Positions 1-10,140 are shown, counted from the first letter of the stretch. The stretch is DNA of 64,000 nt from Bacteroidales bacterium (GCA_017544805.1 JAFYDK010000001.1:1-64000); one strand, 5' to 3'. Notes: a model not told the origin generated them from the letters alone. Numbers and translations: made by a program.

Positions 1-3000
1 AATTTTTTTCATCTGTGCGCTTTCGTCTTTCGCATCCAAAAGCCAAGGCGTTTGAGAAAGCAAAATAGATTTCAATTCTTGATTTTTCTCTAATGCCGAC
101 TTAAAATCTTCCTCCGTTAATTGCGAATATGTTTTTTCAAAAGAGGGATTGGATTTGATAATTTTTTGCGCTAACATATTAGCGTAATACCTTGAAAAAA
201 CACTGTTGTAACATTCCACATCCGTTTCCCTCAAATACGGCAGCGACATAAATGCAAGCCATGCGGGATTGGAGGTAAATTCAAACGTAAAAGATTGATT
301 ATCTTGTGTTTTCGATTGATTTTTAAGCGATTGCACAACATAATTTTTCGTTTGATTTGCTCTGATGTTGAAAGATTGCGATTCGGTGATAAGAGTTCTG
401 GTTGTTAAAACAGGAACAAATTTTTGACTTCCGTCTGAATATTCGTCAGAAACGCCTACGATTTTAACTATCACAGGTTCAGGACGTTTAGGAATTTCCA
501 ACGTAAAATCTTCAACCTGAGTGCGTGAGGCTTCAACTGAAAAATCTTTAACTTTTTTGGAAATTTTATAATCGTTTACAGGCTGTTGAGTCTGAGCGTC
601 AAGAATCTCGATTTTAAGTTTTCCCGTCAATTTTTTATCGGTTAAATTGCTGATTTTAACGGGAATAACTATTTTGTCAGTTTCCAAGAAAAATCTCGGC
701 AAATTAGGCTCCACCATGAAAGATTTTTGCGTTATCAAATGATTGTCTGAAAAAGCATATTTCATATCCCTTGTGTGTGCCATAGCCATAAAATGCCATT
801 TCGTAAGTGATTCAGGAACAGTGAATTGAATAGAGAGATTACCTTCGGCATCTGTCACCAAATTAGAAGAGAAAAAGGCTGTTTCAGCAAAATTTTCTCT
901 AACTTTTACATCTTCAAATTCCTTGTCATTTTCATCAGCACCATTAGCGTCAGTTGCAAGCGAAACTTCAGCCGTTTCTTCATCCAAGGCATTATCCTCA
1001 AGCTCCATGCAGCTCTCATAGACAACTCCTTTCTCCCTGACACCACGACCCATACAATAATAAAGATTGTTAGGACGTCCGAAACTGTAAATTTCATGTC
1101 CGAACCAATTAATTTCCAAAGATGAATACGAACGATAAAAATTTTTATCCGTAACAGAACGAATATTGCGGCTGTAATCGTCGCCCAACTTATCAACAGT
1201 ATACGCAGGACATATTCTATTGTAATCATAACAACTTAAATACCAATTATTTGCCCTGATAGCATCAAGAGATTCGTCGTAAAGTGTTGCTAACAATTCA
1301 GCATCAACGGGTTTTAAATTTTTGTCAAGGATTTTCAACTTAATCGTCTCATTTTCACCGGGCTCCAATTTATCGCGGAAACTTTCGTATTTAATGTCGA
1401 TTTTTTTGTTGGTATACGGCACGCTGATAGAAACAGTTTCATTGAAAAACGTATTATCCTTAACAAAGAAAAATCTCACTGAAATGCCGCCACGGTTTTC
1501 TTCAACTATCGGAATTTCAATGGTTTGCGTTTCTTGAGAAAGTTTTATGCGTTTTTGAGGAATCAGCAAGTTGTCGCCCTGAAAAACTTCGTACCAAAGC
1601 ATAAGATCTTTTTGAGAGGTTCCGAAAACGATTTTCGCTTTTTCTCCCGGCTCACATGTGGGGTTAAAATTATGATACCAAAAATATTTGTTGAAATCCG
1701 TTTTTTTGCATTTTTCAGAAACCAAAGTAAATCTTGACTCCGATGTAATTTCGTGATTTTTTGAGTCTTTGGTTTTTAACAAAACGCAATAATTGCCGTC
1801 TTCGAGATCCTCAATAAACGACAAATCCGCTTTTTCGGAAGATTTCAAACTCAAGGTTTTAACAAGTTTTTCGTCTTCCAATTTGTATAAATCATTGTCA
1901 GGCAATGGATTCAAAAAGTTTTTAAGTTTTTTGACAGAAATTTCAATCTGACATTCCACTGGCGAACCCAAAGCGTTAGAGGCAGAAATTTCAAGTTTCT
2001 TAAACGAATTTTGCCCTTTGAAATAAAGATCCGAATTAAGGATTTTTCCCAAGAAAATTCCGGCATAACCTACTGAAACATAATGCGTTTTGGATTGAGT
2101 TTCACCATCAGGTGCTGTTACATCAATATCAACACGGTAAGTGAAAGTCAAACCTAAATCCTCCGGTAAACTTTTGTCGGGACGTGCTAAAAATTTCAAT
2201 TCAAATTCGCCGTTTTCATCGGTTTGAGCTCTGCCGGTTTCGATTAATTTTTCTTGCAAATCATAATAAAAATACCACCAGCCGAAAAATTTCGGAATTC
2301 TCGTAACCTTATATTTTACTTCGGCATTTTCGACTTTTACGCCAGAATAAGTTTTAGCAGAACCTTTTACCTTAACATCTTGATTCAAAGCAATTTCGCC
2401 CGTTGTCTGGTCAGTTAAAACTTCAAAAGTAGGACGTTTGTATTCTTCCACACTAAACGAGCAGGAAGTGCTTGAAGAATTAACACTAAAGGTGTAATTT
2501 CCTAATACAACGGAAGTTCCGAGTTGAAAACTACCGCTTACCGTACCAAATTCATTTGTGGTGAAATCCTTTTCAAAAACTTTTTGACGGTTGATGTCCC
2601 TGACTAAAACGGTAATTTTTTTGCCGGAATTAACATTGATTTCTTTTCCTAACTTATCATAACAAAGCACTTTGAAATACACGGTATGTCCGGGACGATA
2701 CAAAGCTCTGTCAGTGAAAACTTTATAAAAAGTTTCCTTCTGTTTTTCAGACGATTTTGAGAAATAAATATTATCTCTGTCAAGAAAATCCTTATCTTTT
2801 TCAACCGTAAAATTAATGGAATAACCTTTGTAATTGCCGACATTGCGGTCAAAAACACAATCGCCGTTTTTGTCGGAAAGTTTCTTGTCCAAAAGCGTCC
2901 AAACCCATTTGTTGTTTTTGTATTCCTCGCCCAAAATTTTAACGGTTGCACCCTCAACAGGAAATCCTGATTTTCTATCCAAAACCTTCACCGTAGTTGT

Positions 3001-4509
3001 TCCGTCCTTGGTATTTTGCGAGGAAACAGCAATAATATCAGTTACTTGAATCAAACTAAAACTAACCGTTCCTTCTTTAAAATTCTTATCATCCGAGATT
3101 AAAACAGCGTAATATCCAATACCTGTTGCCGGCAAAGCATACGTAGAATTTGAATATTTATAATCCGAACTTTTCTCAACATTAACATCATAATTTTGAA
3201 CATCGGACATTGCTTTTTGAAATTTTTCTAAATAATTTTTGTTGTTATAATCAGGAGTTTCAAAAAAATCTTTAGAAATTTTTCCGATTCTAAAATAAAC
3301 CTTATCAATGTTTTTATGTTTGATGCGGAAAACTATATTGCTTGTATGCGGCAAATATTTTTCGGTTACGCAAGAAAAATCCGGCTTTTCAATGTTGAAA
3401 ATCATCGCTTTAGCATTGGAATCACTACCAAGAATTTCTTCTGCCTTTTTGTGGGCTTTAACAAAATCCTCCGCGGCGTAATACAATTCGGCAATTTTCC
3501 ATTTAATAAGTTTTACCTCAGGAAAGTTTGCGTAAGTTTTTTCCATATTCTCCAACGTGGAAAGCAAAACAAAATCCCTATCGGCAAGCGTTGATTGCCT
3601 TCTGAAATATTCCAAACGCTTCAAATCGTTGTAAATCAACAAAGACTTGTCAGCATCATCCTTATGGGTATTGATTAATTTTTGATAAATCCAAAACACT
3701 TGATAAGAGGACAAATGACCATATATTTTTTCGTCGAATTTAAGATTCAAAAACTCGTTTTGCTCTCCTAACAAGGCTTGGTTGTTATTATCGAAAATAT
3801 CGTCAAAAACTTCATATCGTGAAGATTCTTTTTTGTAAAATTGTGTCAAAGCCCTATTCAAAAGAAAATCGTAAAGAGTTGAGGCACTTGAAAAATCGCT
3901 TTTCAAACCCGAGAGAATATCTTTGTAATCTTCTATCTTTTTGGCTTTTAAATCTTCCGCCTGAGCAACCGATTTTTCAAAATGCGCTTTTGCCTCTCTT
4001 AAAATCTGCTGCGTAGAATAGGTTTGAAGATTGCCGTCCTTGACATCAACATCGGTACGTTTTGAAATAGCAAAATATTCTTTGTCAAGATAATTCATAT
4101 AAATCTGACCCAAAACCGAGTGCATGACAGCTTTGTCAGCGGGCGGAAAATTATCAAGTTCGCTTTCCATCTTTTTAAGTTCGGGAAAAAATCCGTCGTC
4201 TACGGTTTGGTTCTGATAATCAAGACTATAAATGTAAGTTTTGATTATCTGCGGATAATTCTTGTCTTTTTGAGCGTGGCTTAAAATATCTTTAACTTTT
4301 TTGTACGCATCATTTGTTTTGTTTTTGCGTTCGAGTTCCACAACTTGTTTCCAAGCCTCCTCGTAAGAAAATTCACCGCCGGAAAGAGAGAATTTCTCCT
4401 TAAAAAAATTTTTTATATCCATAGCTTTCTTGGTGTTAGAATAACTCCTAAAGGCAAAAAGAAACAGCCCTAAGGTTATCACTATTGTTAATAAGATGTA
4501 TTTTTTCAT
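1..4509 (-). CDS. Alpha-2-macroglobulin family protein, 3' end beyond window
   Basis: The frame stays open for 1,503 codons from the ATG at 4509 to the left edge, so the C-terminus is missing. The start MKKYILLTIVITLG gives an N-terminal signal peptide or anchor with no lipobox Cys. Residues 40-400 are helical and Lys/Glu-rich. An MG2-type stretch (TDRALYRPGHTVYFK) lies near residue 605. The A2M core (TDAEGNLSIQFTVPESLTKW) lies near 1215, and a later TPWLLDAKDES segment is typical of Bacteroidota members. No CxEQ thioester is seen in the part present. The family traps proteases or stabilises the envelope in the periplasm. Family assignment is secure; the role is inferred. It is transcribed divergently from the OmpA-like gene. 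Confidence 0.9.
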   Translation of the reverse strand, partial: MKKYILLTIVITLGLFLFAFRSYSNTKKAMDIKNFFKEKFSLSGGEFSYEEAWKQVVELERKNKTNDAYKKVKDILSHAQKDKNYPQIIKTYIYSLDYQNQTVDDGFFPELKKMESELDNFPPADKAVMHSVLGQIYMNYLDKEYFAISKRTDVDVKDGNLQTYSTQQILREAKAHFEKSVAQAEDLKAKKIEDYKDILSGLKSDFSSASTLYDFLLNRALTQFYKKESSRYEVFDDIFDNNNQALLGEQNEFLNLKFDEKIYGHLSSYQVFWIYQKLINTHKDDADKSLLIYNDLKRLEYFRRQSTLADRDFVLLSTLENMEKTYANFPEVKLIKWKIAELYYAAEDFVKAHKKAEEILGSDSNAKAMIFNIEKPDFSCVTEKYLPHTSNIVFRIKHKNIDKVYFRIGKISKDFFETPDYNNKNYLEKFQKAMSDVQNYDVNVEKSSDYKYSNSTYALPATGIGYYAVLISDDKNFKEGTVSFSLIQVTDIIAVSSQNTKDGTTTVKVLDRKSGFPVEGATVKILGEEYKNNKWVWTLLDKKLSDKNGDCVFDRNVGNYKGYSINFTVEKDKDFLDRDNIYFSKSSEKQKETFYKVFTDRALYRPGHTVYFKVLCYDKLGKEINVNSGKKITVLVRDINRQKVFEKDFTTNEFGTVSGSFQLGTSVVLGNYTFSVNSSSTSCSFSVEEYKRPTFEVLTDQTTGEIALNQDVKVKGSAKTYSGVKVENAEVKYKVTRIPKFFGWWYFYYDLQEKLIETGRAQTDENGEFELKFLARPDKSLPEDLGLTFTYRVDIDVTAPDGETQSKTHYVSVGYAGIFLGKILNSDLYFKGQNSFKKLEISASNALGSPVECQIEISVKKLKNFLNPLPDNDLYKLEDEKLVKTLSLKSSEKADLSFIEDLEDGNYCVLLKTKDSKNHEITSESRFTLVSEKCKKTDFNKYFWYHNFNPTCEPGEKAKIVFGTSQKDLMLWYEVFQGDNLLIPQKRIKLSQETQTIEIPIVEENRGGISVRFFFVKDNTFFNETVSISVPYTNKKIDIKYESFRDKLEPGENETIKLKILDKNLKPVDAELLATLYDESLDAIRANNWYLSCYDYNRICPAYTVDKLGDDYSRNIRSVTDKNFYRSYSSLEINWFGHEIYSFGRPNNLYYCMGRGVREKGVVYESCMELEDNALDEETAEVSLATDANGADENDKEFEDVKVRENFAETAFFSSNLVTDAEGNLSIQFTVPESLTKWHFMAMAHTRDMKYAFSDNHLITQKSFMVEPNLPRFFLETDKIVIPVKISNLTDKKLTGKLKIEILDAQTQQPVNDYKISKKVKDFSVEASRTQVEDFTLEIPKRPEPVIVKIVGVSDEYSDGSQKFVPVLTTRTLITESQSFNIRANQTKNYVVQSLKNQSKTQDNQSFTFEFTSNPAWLAFMSLPYLRETDVECYNSVFSRYYANMLAQKIIKSNPSFEKTYSQLTEEDFKSALEKNQELKSILLSQTPWLLDAKDESAQMKKI

Positions 4510-4618
4510 ATCCTGTAAAATAATATAAATATATGAGATTAAACAATGCAAATAAAATAATTTGTTTTAATACATGAAAATTTTTTTAAAGTTTTTACAT
4601 AAAAGTATTTCAAAAAAA

Positions 4619-4650
4619 TTTGCAAAATCCATTAAAAAACCTTTCCTTTG
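4619..4650 (+). promoter_or_regulatory. Putative Bacteroidota-type promoter of the OmpA-like gene
   Basis: TTTG at 4619-4622 is followed after 20 bases by TTCCTTTG at 4643-4650, which differs from TAnnTTTG at one position. Transcription would begin near 4657. This puts a possible TTG start at 4620 inside the promoter and favours the ATG at 4668. Confidence 0.45.
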
Positions 4651-4667
4651 TGTCCGTTAAAAACAAT

Positions 4668-6635
4668 ATGAGGATATTTTTTTCAATTATATTAGTTTTT
4701 TTTCATACGATTAACACCCTTGCTCAAAGCTGTAATTTGCCGAAAAACAAGGAGTTGAACAATCGTTTCTCAGACGCAAAAGCCTTAATGCAACAAAACA
4801 CGGATTTAGGCGTAAAATACATGAACGAAATCATAAAAACTAATCCGAATTATTATCCCGCCTCATTGATTTTAGGAGATTATTATCTGAAAAAAGCCCA
4901 AGAATCCGCATTAAGATTTCAAACAAAAACGGCCTTGGAATATGCACAAACAGCGGTTTCAAATCTTAACCTAAGTTATAAGAATTGCAGCGAATACGAC
5001 AGCAGCCGTGCATCTTATCTTTTGGGCGAAGGATATTACATTTGCAGAAATTTTGAAAAATCGAAGTTCTTTTTTCAAACCTTCTTATCCGCTCAAAACA
5101 AAGCCGAAAGCCTTGTTTCAGTGGCTCAAAAACGTATGAAAATGATTGAAGATTATTATGTTTTAATCAACAATCCGATACCGTTCAATCCTAAAATTCT
5201 TAAAAACGTTTCAACCAAAAATGATGAATATTTGCCGCTGATTTCTCACGACGGGTCGATTTTGCTTTACACAGTAAGATACGAAAAACGCCCTAACGTT
5301 TTCATTGAAGAATTAATGCAAAGCATAAGAAAAGAAAACGAGGAAGGCATAGAGGATTTTTCTAAAGGTGAGAGAATGACAACACCTTTCAACACAGGCA
5401 AAATTCAAGGCGGAACTTCCCTGACGATTGACAACCGCATCATGTACATAACTATTTGTAGTCATGAAAATTGCGACATTTATTATTCCAAAAACGAAAA
5501 AGGCGTTTGGCAACCTTTAATCAAAATGCCGAACACTGTTAATACCGAATATTTTGAAGGTCAGCCCTCGGTAGATGCCACGGGAAACGTTTTGTATTTT
5601 TCGTCAAACCGTCCCGGCGGATTCGGCGGTTACGACATTTATAAAATCGTCAGGAAACATCAAGACTCGCTTTGGAGTGCGCCAATCAACCTCGGAAAAG
5701 AAATCAACACCGAATTCGACGAAAAAACGCCTTTCATACATTGCGACAATCAAACGCTGTATTTCTCCTCAAACGGACACGGCGGAGTCGGAGGTTTTGA
5801 CATTTTTTATTCGCGACAAGACAAAAACGGAATGTTTTCAAAACCTCAAAACATAGGCTATCCGCTTAACAGTCAGAAAGATGAAGTTGCATACATTGTT
5901 AGCGCCGATGGCAAAAGAATTTATTTTTCCGCAATGCTTTTAAGCGGTGAAGGCGGTTGGGACATTTACTGCTCTGAACTTACAAAAGAGGCTGCTCCGA
6001 GTCAAGTTTTGTTGATAAAAGGAAAAATTACCGACGAGGACGGAAAACCCGTTCCTGAGGTAAACGTAGATTTAACGAGTCTGAAAACTTACGAAACATC
6101 TCATAGCGTAACCGATTCCAAAACAGGCGATTATGCCGTTTCGACCCCCGTTGAAAAAGACGAAGATTACATGATGACAATCAAGAAAAAAGGCTTTTTT
6201 TATAACGTAATGTTTTACCGTCCCGACTCCTCGAATTATGTTCCCCCTACGATTGAAAACGTTAAATTAGACAGAATAAAAACCGAGGTGCCATATACTT
6301 TGGAAAATGTTAATTTCGATTATAATTCGGCAAAACTAACTGAAATCAGCAAAGCATATTTGCATCAATTAGCCTTGTTTTTGAGCGAGTATCCTCAGTA
6401 CAACATCGAAATTTTAGGTCATACTGACGCAATAGGTACGGAAGAGGAAAACATGATTTTGAGTGAAAAACGCTGCCGGACAGTCGTAAATTACTTAATC
6501 ATGGCGGGAACGGATTCCAAGCGTTTGACTTACAAAGCTTTCGGAAAATCTCTTCCGATGGCTACAAACGAAACCTCTATCGGTAGGGCTCTCAACCGAA
6601 GGGTAGAAATTGTATTAAGCATGAGAAAAAGATGA
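4668..6635 (+). CDS. OmpA-family protein with TPR-like region, beta-propeller repeats and carboxypeptidase-like domain (PorE-like)
   Basis: An exported protein of 655 residues. A signal peptide (MRIFFSIILVFFHTINTLAQ) starts at this ATG. A helical TPR-like region (about 30-160) is followed by PD40/WD40-like blades carrying SSNRPGGFGGYDIY, SSNGHGGVGGFDIF and SGEGGWDIY. Next comes a carboxypeptidase-regulatory-like fold (GKITDEDGKPVPEVNV, about 455-540), then a C-terminal OmpA peptidoglycan-binding domain (GHTDAIG, LSEKR, NRRVEI). This order matches PorE of the type IX secretion system, but Bacteroidota carry many paralogues with the same order and no other secretion gene is nearby, so PorE identity is unproven. 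The protein probably tethers an envelope complex to peptidoglycan. Confidence 0.88.
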   Translation: MRIFFSIILVFFHTINTLAQSCNLPKNKELNNRFSDAKALMQQNTDLGVKYMNEIIKTNPNYYPASLILGDYYLKKAQESALRFQTKTALEYAQTAVSNLNLSYKNCSEYDSSRASYLLGEGYYICRNFEKSKFFFQTFLSAQNKAESLVSVAQKRMKMIEDYYVLINNPIPFNPKILKNVSTKNDEYLPLISHDGSILLYTVRYEKRPNVFIEELMQSIRKENEEGIEDFSKGERMTTPFNTGKIQGGTSLTIDNRIMYITICSHENCDIYYSKNEKGVWQPLIKMPNTVNTEYFEGQPSVDATGNVLYFSSNRPGGFGGYDIYKIVRKHQDSLWSAPINLGKEINTEFDEKTPFIHCDNQTLYFSSNGHGGVGGFDIFYSRQDKNGMFSKPQNIGYPLNSQKDEVAYIVSADGKRIYFSAMLLSGEGGWDIYCSELTKEAAPSQVLLIKGKITDEDGKPVPEVNVDLTSLKTYETSHSVTDSKTGDYAVSTPVEKDEDYMMTIKKKGFFYNVMFYRPDSSNYVPPTIENVKLDRIKTEVPYTLENVNFDYNSAKLTEISKAYLHQLALFLSEYPQYNIEILGHTDAIGTEEENMILSEKRCRTVVNYLIMAGTDSKRLTYKAFGKSLPMATNETSIGRALNRRVEIVLSMRKR

Positions 6636-6670
6636 ATAATTCATAATTCACAATTCATAATTATAAAAAA
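6636..6670. repeat. Short AT-rich intergenic repeat
   Basis: The gap between the OmpA-like gene and the antiporter holds alternating copies of TAATTCATAATTCA / CAATTCATAATTA. Such ATAATTCA tracts resemble short dispersed intergenic repeats. I found no second copy in this window, so the dispersed nature is only a guess. Confidence 0.4.
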
Positions 6671-7603
6671 ATGTGGTTAGATATTTTATATGTTTTAATC
6701 GGATTTGTTCTGCTGATAAAAGGCGGAGATTTCCTCGTAGACGGAGCGGTTTCGATCGCTAAACGTGCAAAAATTTCACCGATGGTAATAGGACTGACAA
6801 TAGTCGGCTTCGGAACCTCATCACCGGAATTATTGGTAAGTATTCAAGCAGCACTCAGCGGCAGTTCGGGCATTGCGCTTGGAAACGTTGTGGGAAGCAA
6901 CATCGCAAACATCGCCCTAATACTCGGAACGGCAGCAATCGTAAAAGAATGTGTGGTTCAAAAAATGACTTTAAAAGTTGATATGCCGTTTATGTTCTTG
7001 GTTTCAGGACTTTTTGTAGGAATAGCAATGTCGGGAACGATTTCAAGAATAGCAGGCATAATTGGATTTTTGTTGTTGTGCGCTTTCATTATTTGGGAAA
7101 TAAAACACTATCCGGCTCAAACTACAACGGAAGAAGACGAAAAAGAACCGATGCCTATTTGGAAAGCGTTGATTGTAGTTGTTTTGTCGTTCGGAGCTTT
7201 GGTTTACGGCTCTGACAAATTGGTTGAAGGCGCATCAAATATCGCTAAATCTTTAGGTGTTACGGACAGAGTTATCGGTCTTACGATAGTTGCAGTAGGA
7301 ACTTCGCTCCCGGAACTTTTTGCATCGGTTGCCGCCGCTAAAAAAGGTCAAACCGATATGGCAATCGGAAACGTTGTGGGCAGTGCCATTTTCAATATTT
7401 TATCGGTTGTGGGCATTTCAGCAGCAATTTGTCCGATAGAAAATTCCAACGTAGGATTTTTAACTGATTATATCTGCATGGTAGCACTTTCGGGTTTGCT
7501 TTGGTTTTTCCTTTCTACAAAACAAACTCTTGAAAGATGGGAAGGCATTACCTTTGTTACGATTTATGCGGGATATATTGCTTTTACGGTAATTTTTAGT
7601 TAA
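6671..7603 (+). CDS. Calcium/sodium antiporter, CaCA family (YrbG-like)
   Basis: An integral membrane exchanger of 310 residues, normal for YrbG. It shows the inverted repeat of the CaCA family: an alpha-1 motif near residues 40-80 (GFGTSSPELLVS, then GNVVGSNIANI) and an alpha-2 motif near 212-250 (AVGTSLPELFASV, then GNVVGSAIFNI). The acidic residues of the two motifs are the cation-binding Glu residues known in the family. About ten membrane segments are split by an acidic loop (TTEEDEKEP) near residue 155. It lies 35 bases after the OmpA-like gene and may be cotranscribed. Exchange of Na+ or H+ for Ca2+ across the inner membrane is the likely role; the exact ions cannot be read. Confidence 0.93.
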   Translation: MWLDILYVLIGFVLLIKGGDFLVDGAVSIAKRAKISPMVIGLTIVGFGTSSPELLVSIQAALSGSSGIALGNVVGSNIANIALILGTAAIVKECVVQKMTLKVDMPFMFLVSGLFVGIAMSGTISRIAGIIGFLLLCAFIIWEIKHYPAQTTTEEDEKEPMPIWKALIVVVLSFGALVYGSDKLVEGASNIAKSLGVTDRVIGLTIVAVGTSLPELFASVAAAKKGQTDMAIGNVVGSAIFNILSVVGISAAICPIENSNVGFLTDYICMVALSGLLWFFLSTKQTLERWEGITFVTIYAGYIAFTVIFS

Positions 7604-7671
7604 AGTTTTTTTGACAAAAGATACAAATTTATTTTACGTAAAATTCGTAACCGTTTTTGCCTTTTATTTTG

Positions 7672-7679
7672 TACTTTTG
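7672..7679 (+). promoter_or_regulatory. Putative -7 box of the sodium symporter gene
   Basis: TACTTTTG fits TAnnTTTG and lies 24 bases before the ATG at 7704. The nearest TTTG (7656-7659) is only 12 bases upstream, closer than usual, so only the -7 element is supported. Confidence 0.4.
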
Positions 7680-7703
7680 CAAAAATTTTAATCGAGAAAA
7701 ATT

Positions 7704-9089
7704 ATGCAACGCAGTTCTTTCAGCGGGTCGGTAGGCTTTGTTTTGGCAGCGGCGGGAAGCGCCGTAGGATTAGGTAACATTTGGAGATTTCCGTATTTGG
7801 CAGCAAAAGACGGCGGAGGTCTTTTTTTGGTGATTTATATAATCCTTGCCTTAACATTCGGGTTTGCACTTCTTACAACCGAAATCGCCATCGGCAGAAA
7901 AACCCGCAAAGGTCCGTTGTCGGCTTACAGAAGAATTAATCCGAGATTCAAAAATTTAGGATTAATTGGTTGCATAATTCCGATGATGATTTTACCGTAT
8001 TACAGTGTCATAGGCGGTTGGGTTATAAAATTTGCAACCGCTTATCTTTCCGGCTGCGGTTTTGAAGCCGCTCAGGACGGATATTTTACGAATTTTATAA
8101 CTCACAAATACGAAAGTATTATTTTCACAGTAGCATTTCTGCTGCTGACAAGTTTTATAATTTACAGAGGCGTTAACAAAGGTATTGAAAAATTTTCAAA
8201 AATTTTAATGCCTTTGTTATTGCTTTTGATAATAGGCATTTCAGTTTTTTCGCTGACAATTCAGCACACGGACTCTTCAGGCGAGGTACGCAGCGGTCTT
8301 GACGGTCTGAAAATATACGTTATTCCCGATTTCAAAGATTTAACGTTAGAGAAATTTTCAGTTACGCTGATGGACGCAATCGGACAATTATTTTACAGTC
8401 TGAGCATTGCAATGGGAATTATGATTTCTTACGGTTCGTATGTCAAAGACGAAAACAACCTTGTAAAAAGTATCAACAGAATTGAAATTTTTGACACGGC
8501 GGTTGCATTTTTGGCAGGAGCAATGGTAATTCCCGTAGTTTATGTTTTTGCGGGTTATGAGGGAATGACAGCCTCTGGTCCGGGATTGGTTTTTGTCAAT
8601 ATTCCTAAAATTTTTGCCGAAACGGGACAAATCGGAAATCTGCTCGGAGCGGTATTTTTTACAATGGTATTATTTGCGGCTTTAACGAGCGCAATTTCGA
8701 TTTTGGAGGCAATAGTATCAAGTTTTATGGACAAATTCGGTTATTCAAGAAAAAAATCCGTTGTCGCTGAAACTTTAATAGCATTGTTTTTTGCGATTTT
8801 GGTTTGTCTGGGTTACAATGCGTTGTATTTTGAATTACCGCTACCAAACGGAACTAATGCACAAATCCTTGATTTAATGGATTATATCAGCAATAATATA
8901 CTTATGCCGATAACTGCTTTGCTCACTTGCATCCTCATCGGTTATATTGCAGGACCTGAAAAAATTATTTCAGAGGTTACACGAAACGGCGAAATTTTTT
9001 CAAGAGAAAAACTTTACAGGGTCATGATAAAATATATCGCTCCACTATTATTGTTTTTATTATTGTTAAAATCAATCGGATTATTGTAA
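7704..9089 (+). CDS. Sodium-dependent transporter, neurotransmitter:sodium symporter (LeuT) family
   Basis: A 461-residue polytopic membrane protein. The family signature at the first unwound helix is intact (AAGSAVGLGNIWRFPYL, residues 15-32), followed by the GGG segment and EIAIGRKTRKGP of helix 2. Later helices include GQLFYSLSIAMGIMISYGSY, the sodium- and substrate-lining helix 6 region, and FFTMVLFAALTSAISILEA, helix 8. The length is typical of bacterial members, which usually import an amino acid with Na+. The substrate cannot be told from sequence. It is a single-gene unit with its own -7 box. Confidence 0.94.
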   Translation: MQRSSFSGSVGFVLAAAGSAVGLGNIWRFPYLAAKDGGGLFLVIYIILALTFGFALLTTEIAIGRKTRKGPLSAYRRINPRFKNLGLIGCIIPMMILPYYSVIGGWVIKFATAYLSGCGFEAAQDGYFTNFITHKYESIIFTVAFLLLTSFIIYRGVNKGIEKFSKILMPLLLLLIIGISVFSLTIQHTDSSGEVRSGLDGLKIYVIPDFKDLTLEKFSVTLMDAIGQLFYSLSIAMGIMISYGSYVKDENNLVKSINRIEIFDTAVAFLAGAMVIPVVYVFAGYEGMTASGPGLVFVNIPKIFAETGQIGNLLGAVFFTMVLFAALTSAISILEAIVSSFMDKFGYSRKKSVVAETLIALFFAILVCLGYNALYFELPLPNGTNAQILDLMDYISNNILMPITALLTCILIGYIAGPEKIISEVTRNGEIFSREKLYRVMIKYIAPLLLFLLLLKSIGLL

Positions 9090-9090
9090 A

Positions 9091-9124
9091 AAAAAGCGGA
9101 ATATGATATCACATCACATTCCGC
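9091..9124 (-). terminator. Terminator of the rluB-ubiA unit
   Basis: GCGGAAT (9096-9102) pairs with ATTCCGC (9118-9124). Read on the minus strand the hairpin is followed by a run of T (9095 downwards), while on the plus strand it is followed by A residues. It therefore ends transcripts coming from ubiA. The 136 bases between it and ubiA hold nothing I recognise. Confidence 0.7.
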
Positions 9125-9260
9125 CCAAAAAAAATGAAAAATGAAAATGACAAATATTTATTTACTTTTAGTTTAAAAATACCGTTAAAAGATATTTCAT
9201 AAACCGTGCCATTTTTTAAATTTCATCTTCAATAATTTCGATTTTTTATAAAAGAAACCT

Positions 9261-10124
9261 TTATGATAACATAATATCCAATATGTCAAAAACGGAAAAT
9301 ATAACGCTTGCCAAACCGTTAAAAGTACCGAAAGCCACATTAACTCTTGACAAATCGTCTTTAGAAACGATTTTGTGCTGACGGAAAAGCAGCAGCAAAA
9401 AAATACTTGCGCCTATTGCATAAAAAATTCCGGCTTTTTGCATATAACCGATAACAATAATTAAGACCGCTGTCAAAATATGGATAACAGCCGAAAGTTT
9501 CAACGCTCCTGAAATTCCTAAAGCCTGAGGTACGGAATGAAGATTGTTTTGAGTATCAAAATCAGCATCTTGAAGCGAATAAATTATATCAAAACCGCCG
9601 CCCCAAGTCAAAACCAAAAAGAAATACATCAAAGGCAACAAAGCCCATTGACCCGTTACGGCTAAATAAGCTCCAAGAGGTGCCAATGCCATTCCCGCCC
9701 CCAAAACAAAATGACACAAAGAGGTAAACCGCTTTGTATAACTATAAAACATAACGACAAACAATGCAACAGGCGATAAGAAAAATACAGTTTGATTGAT
9801 AAAATATGTCGTTACGACAAAGGCTAAAGCATTGATTATAACAAAAATAAGAGCATTTTTAGGAGAAATTTTTCCAGAAGGAATTTCTCTTACCTTTGTT
9901 CTCGGATTTTTAACATCGACATCTCTGTCAAGATAACGGTTAAAACCCATTGCTGTGTTGCGGGCAAAAACCATACACAACAAAACCTCAACAAATAAAA
10001 TCCACGTAAAATTTCCTTCAGGAGATTTTACAGCAAGAAAAAAGCCGCAGAGCGCAAACGGCAAACAAAATACCGTGTGCGCAAAGCGGACTAATTTAAA
10101 GTACTTTACTATGTTTTCTAACAT
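9261..10124 (-). CDS. UbiA-family prenyltransferase (4-hydroxybenzoate or futalosine-pathway MqnP type)
   Basis: A 287-residue multi-pass membrane enzyme that joins a polyprenyl chain to an aromatic acid in quinone synthesis. The first Asp-rich motif (FNRYLDRDVDVKNPRT, then REIPSG) lies near residues 60-85 and the second (SLQDADFDTQNN) near 180-190; both bind Mg-diphosphate. The REIPSG form resembles enzymes annotated in the futalosine menaquinone route, but no other mqn gene is here. The ATG at 10124 (MLENIVKYFKLVRF) fits the family; an upstream alternative at 10151 would overlap rluB by 11 bases. It is cotranscribed behind the pseudouridine synthase. Confidence 0.9.
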   Translation of the reverse strand: MLENIVKYFKLVRFAHTVFCLPFALCGFFLAVKSPEGNFTWILFVEVLLCMVFARNTAMGFNRYLDRDVDVKNPRTKVREIPSGKISPKNALIFVIINALAFVVTTYFINQTVFFLSPVALFVVMFYSYTKRFTSLCHFVLGAGMALAPLGAYLAVTGQWALLPLMYFFLVLTWGGGFDIIYSLQDADFDTQNNLHSVPQALGISGALKLSAVIHILTAVLIIVIGYMQKAGIFYAIGASIFLLLLFRQHKIVSKDDLSRVNVAFGTFNGLASVIFSVFDILDIMLS

Positions 10125-10140
10125 TTTCTTTTCACAAGAA

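Noticed and set aside
826-4016. Several short plus-strand and minus-strand frames in the first 4 kb
   Set aside because: They lie within the continuous 1,503-codon alpha-2-macroglobulin frame.
4668-6635. Firm assignment of the OmpA protein as PorE of type IX secretion
   Set aside because: Domain order fits, but many paralogues share it and no other secretion gene or sorting-domain protein is seen nearby.
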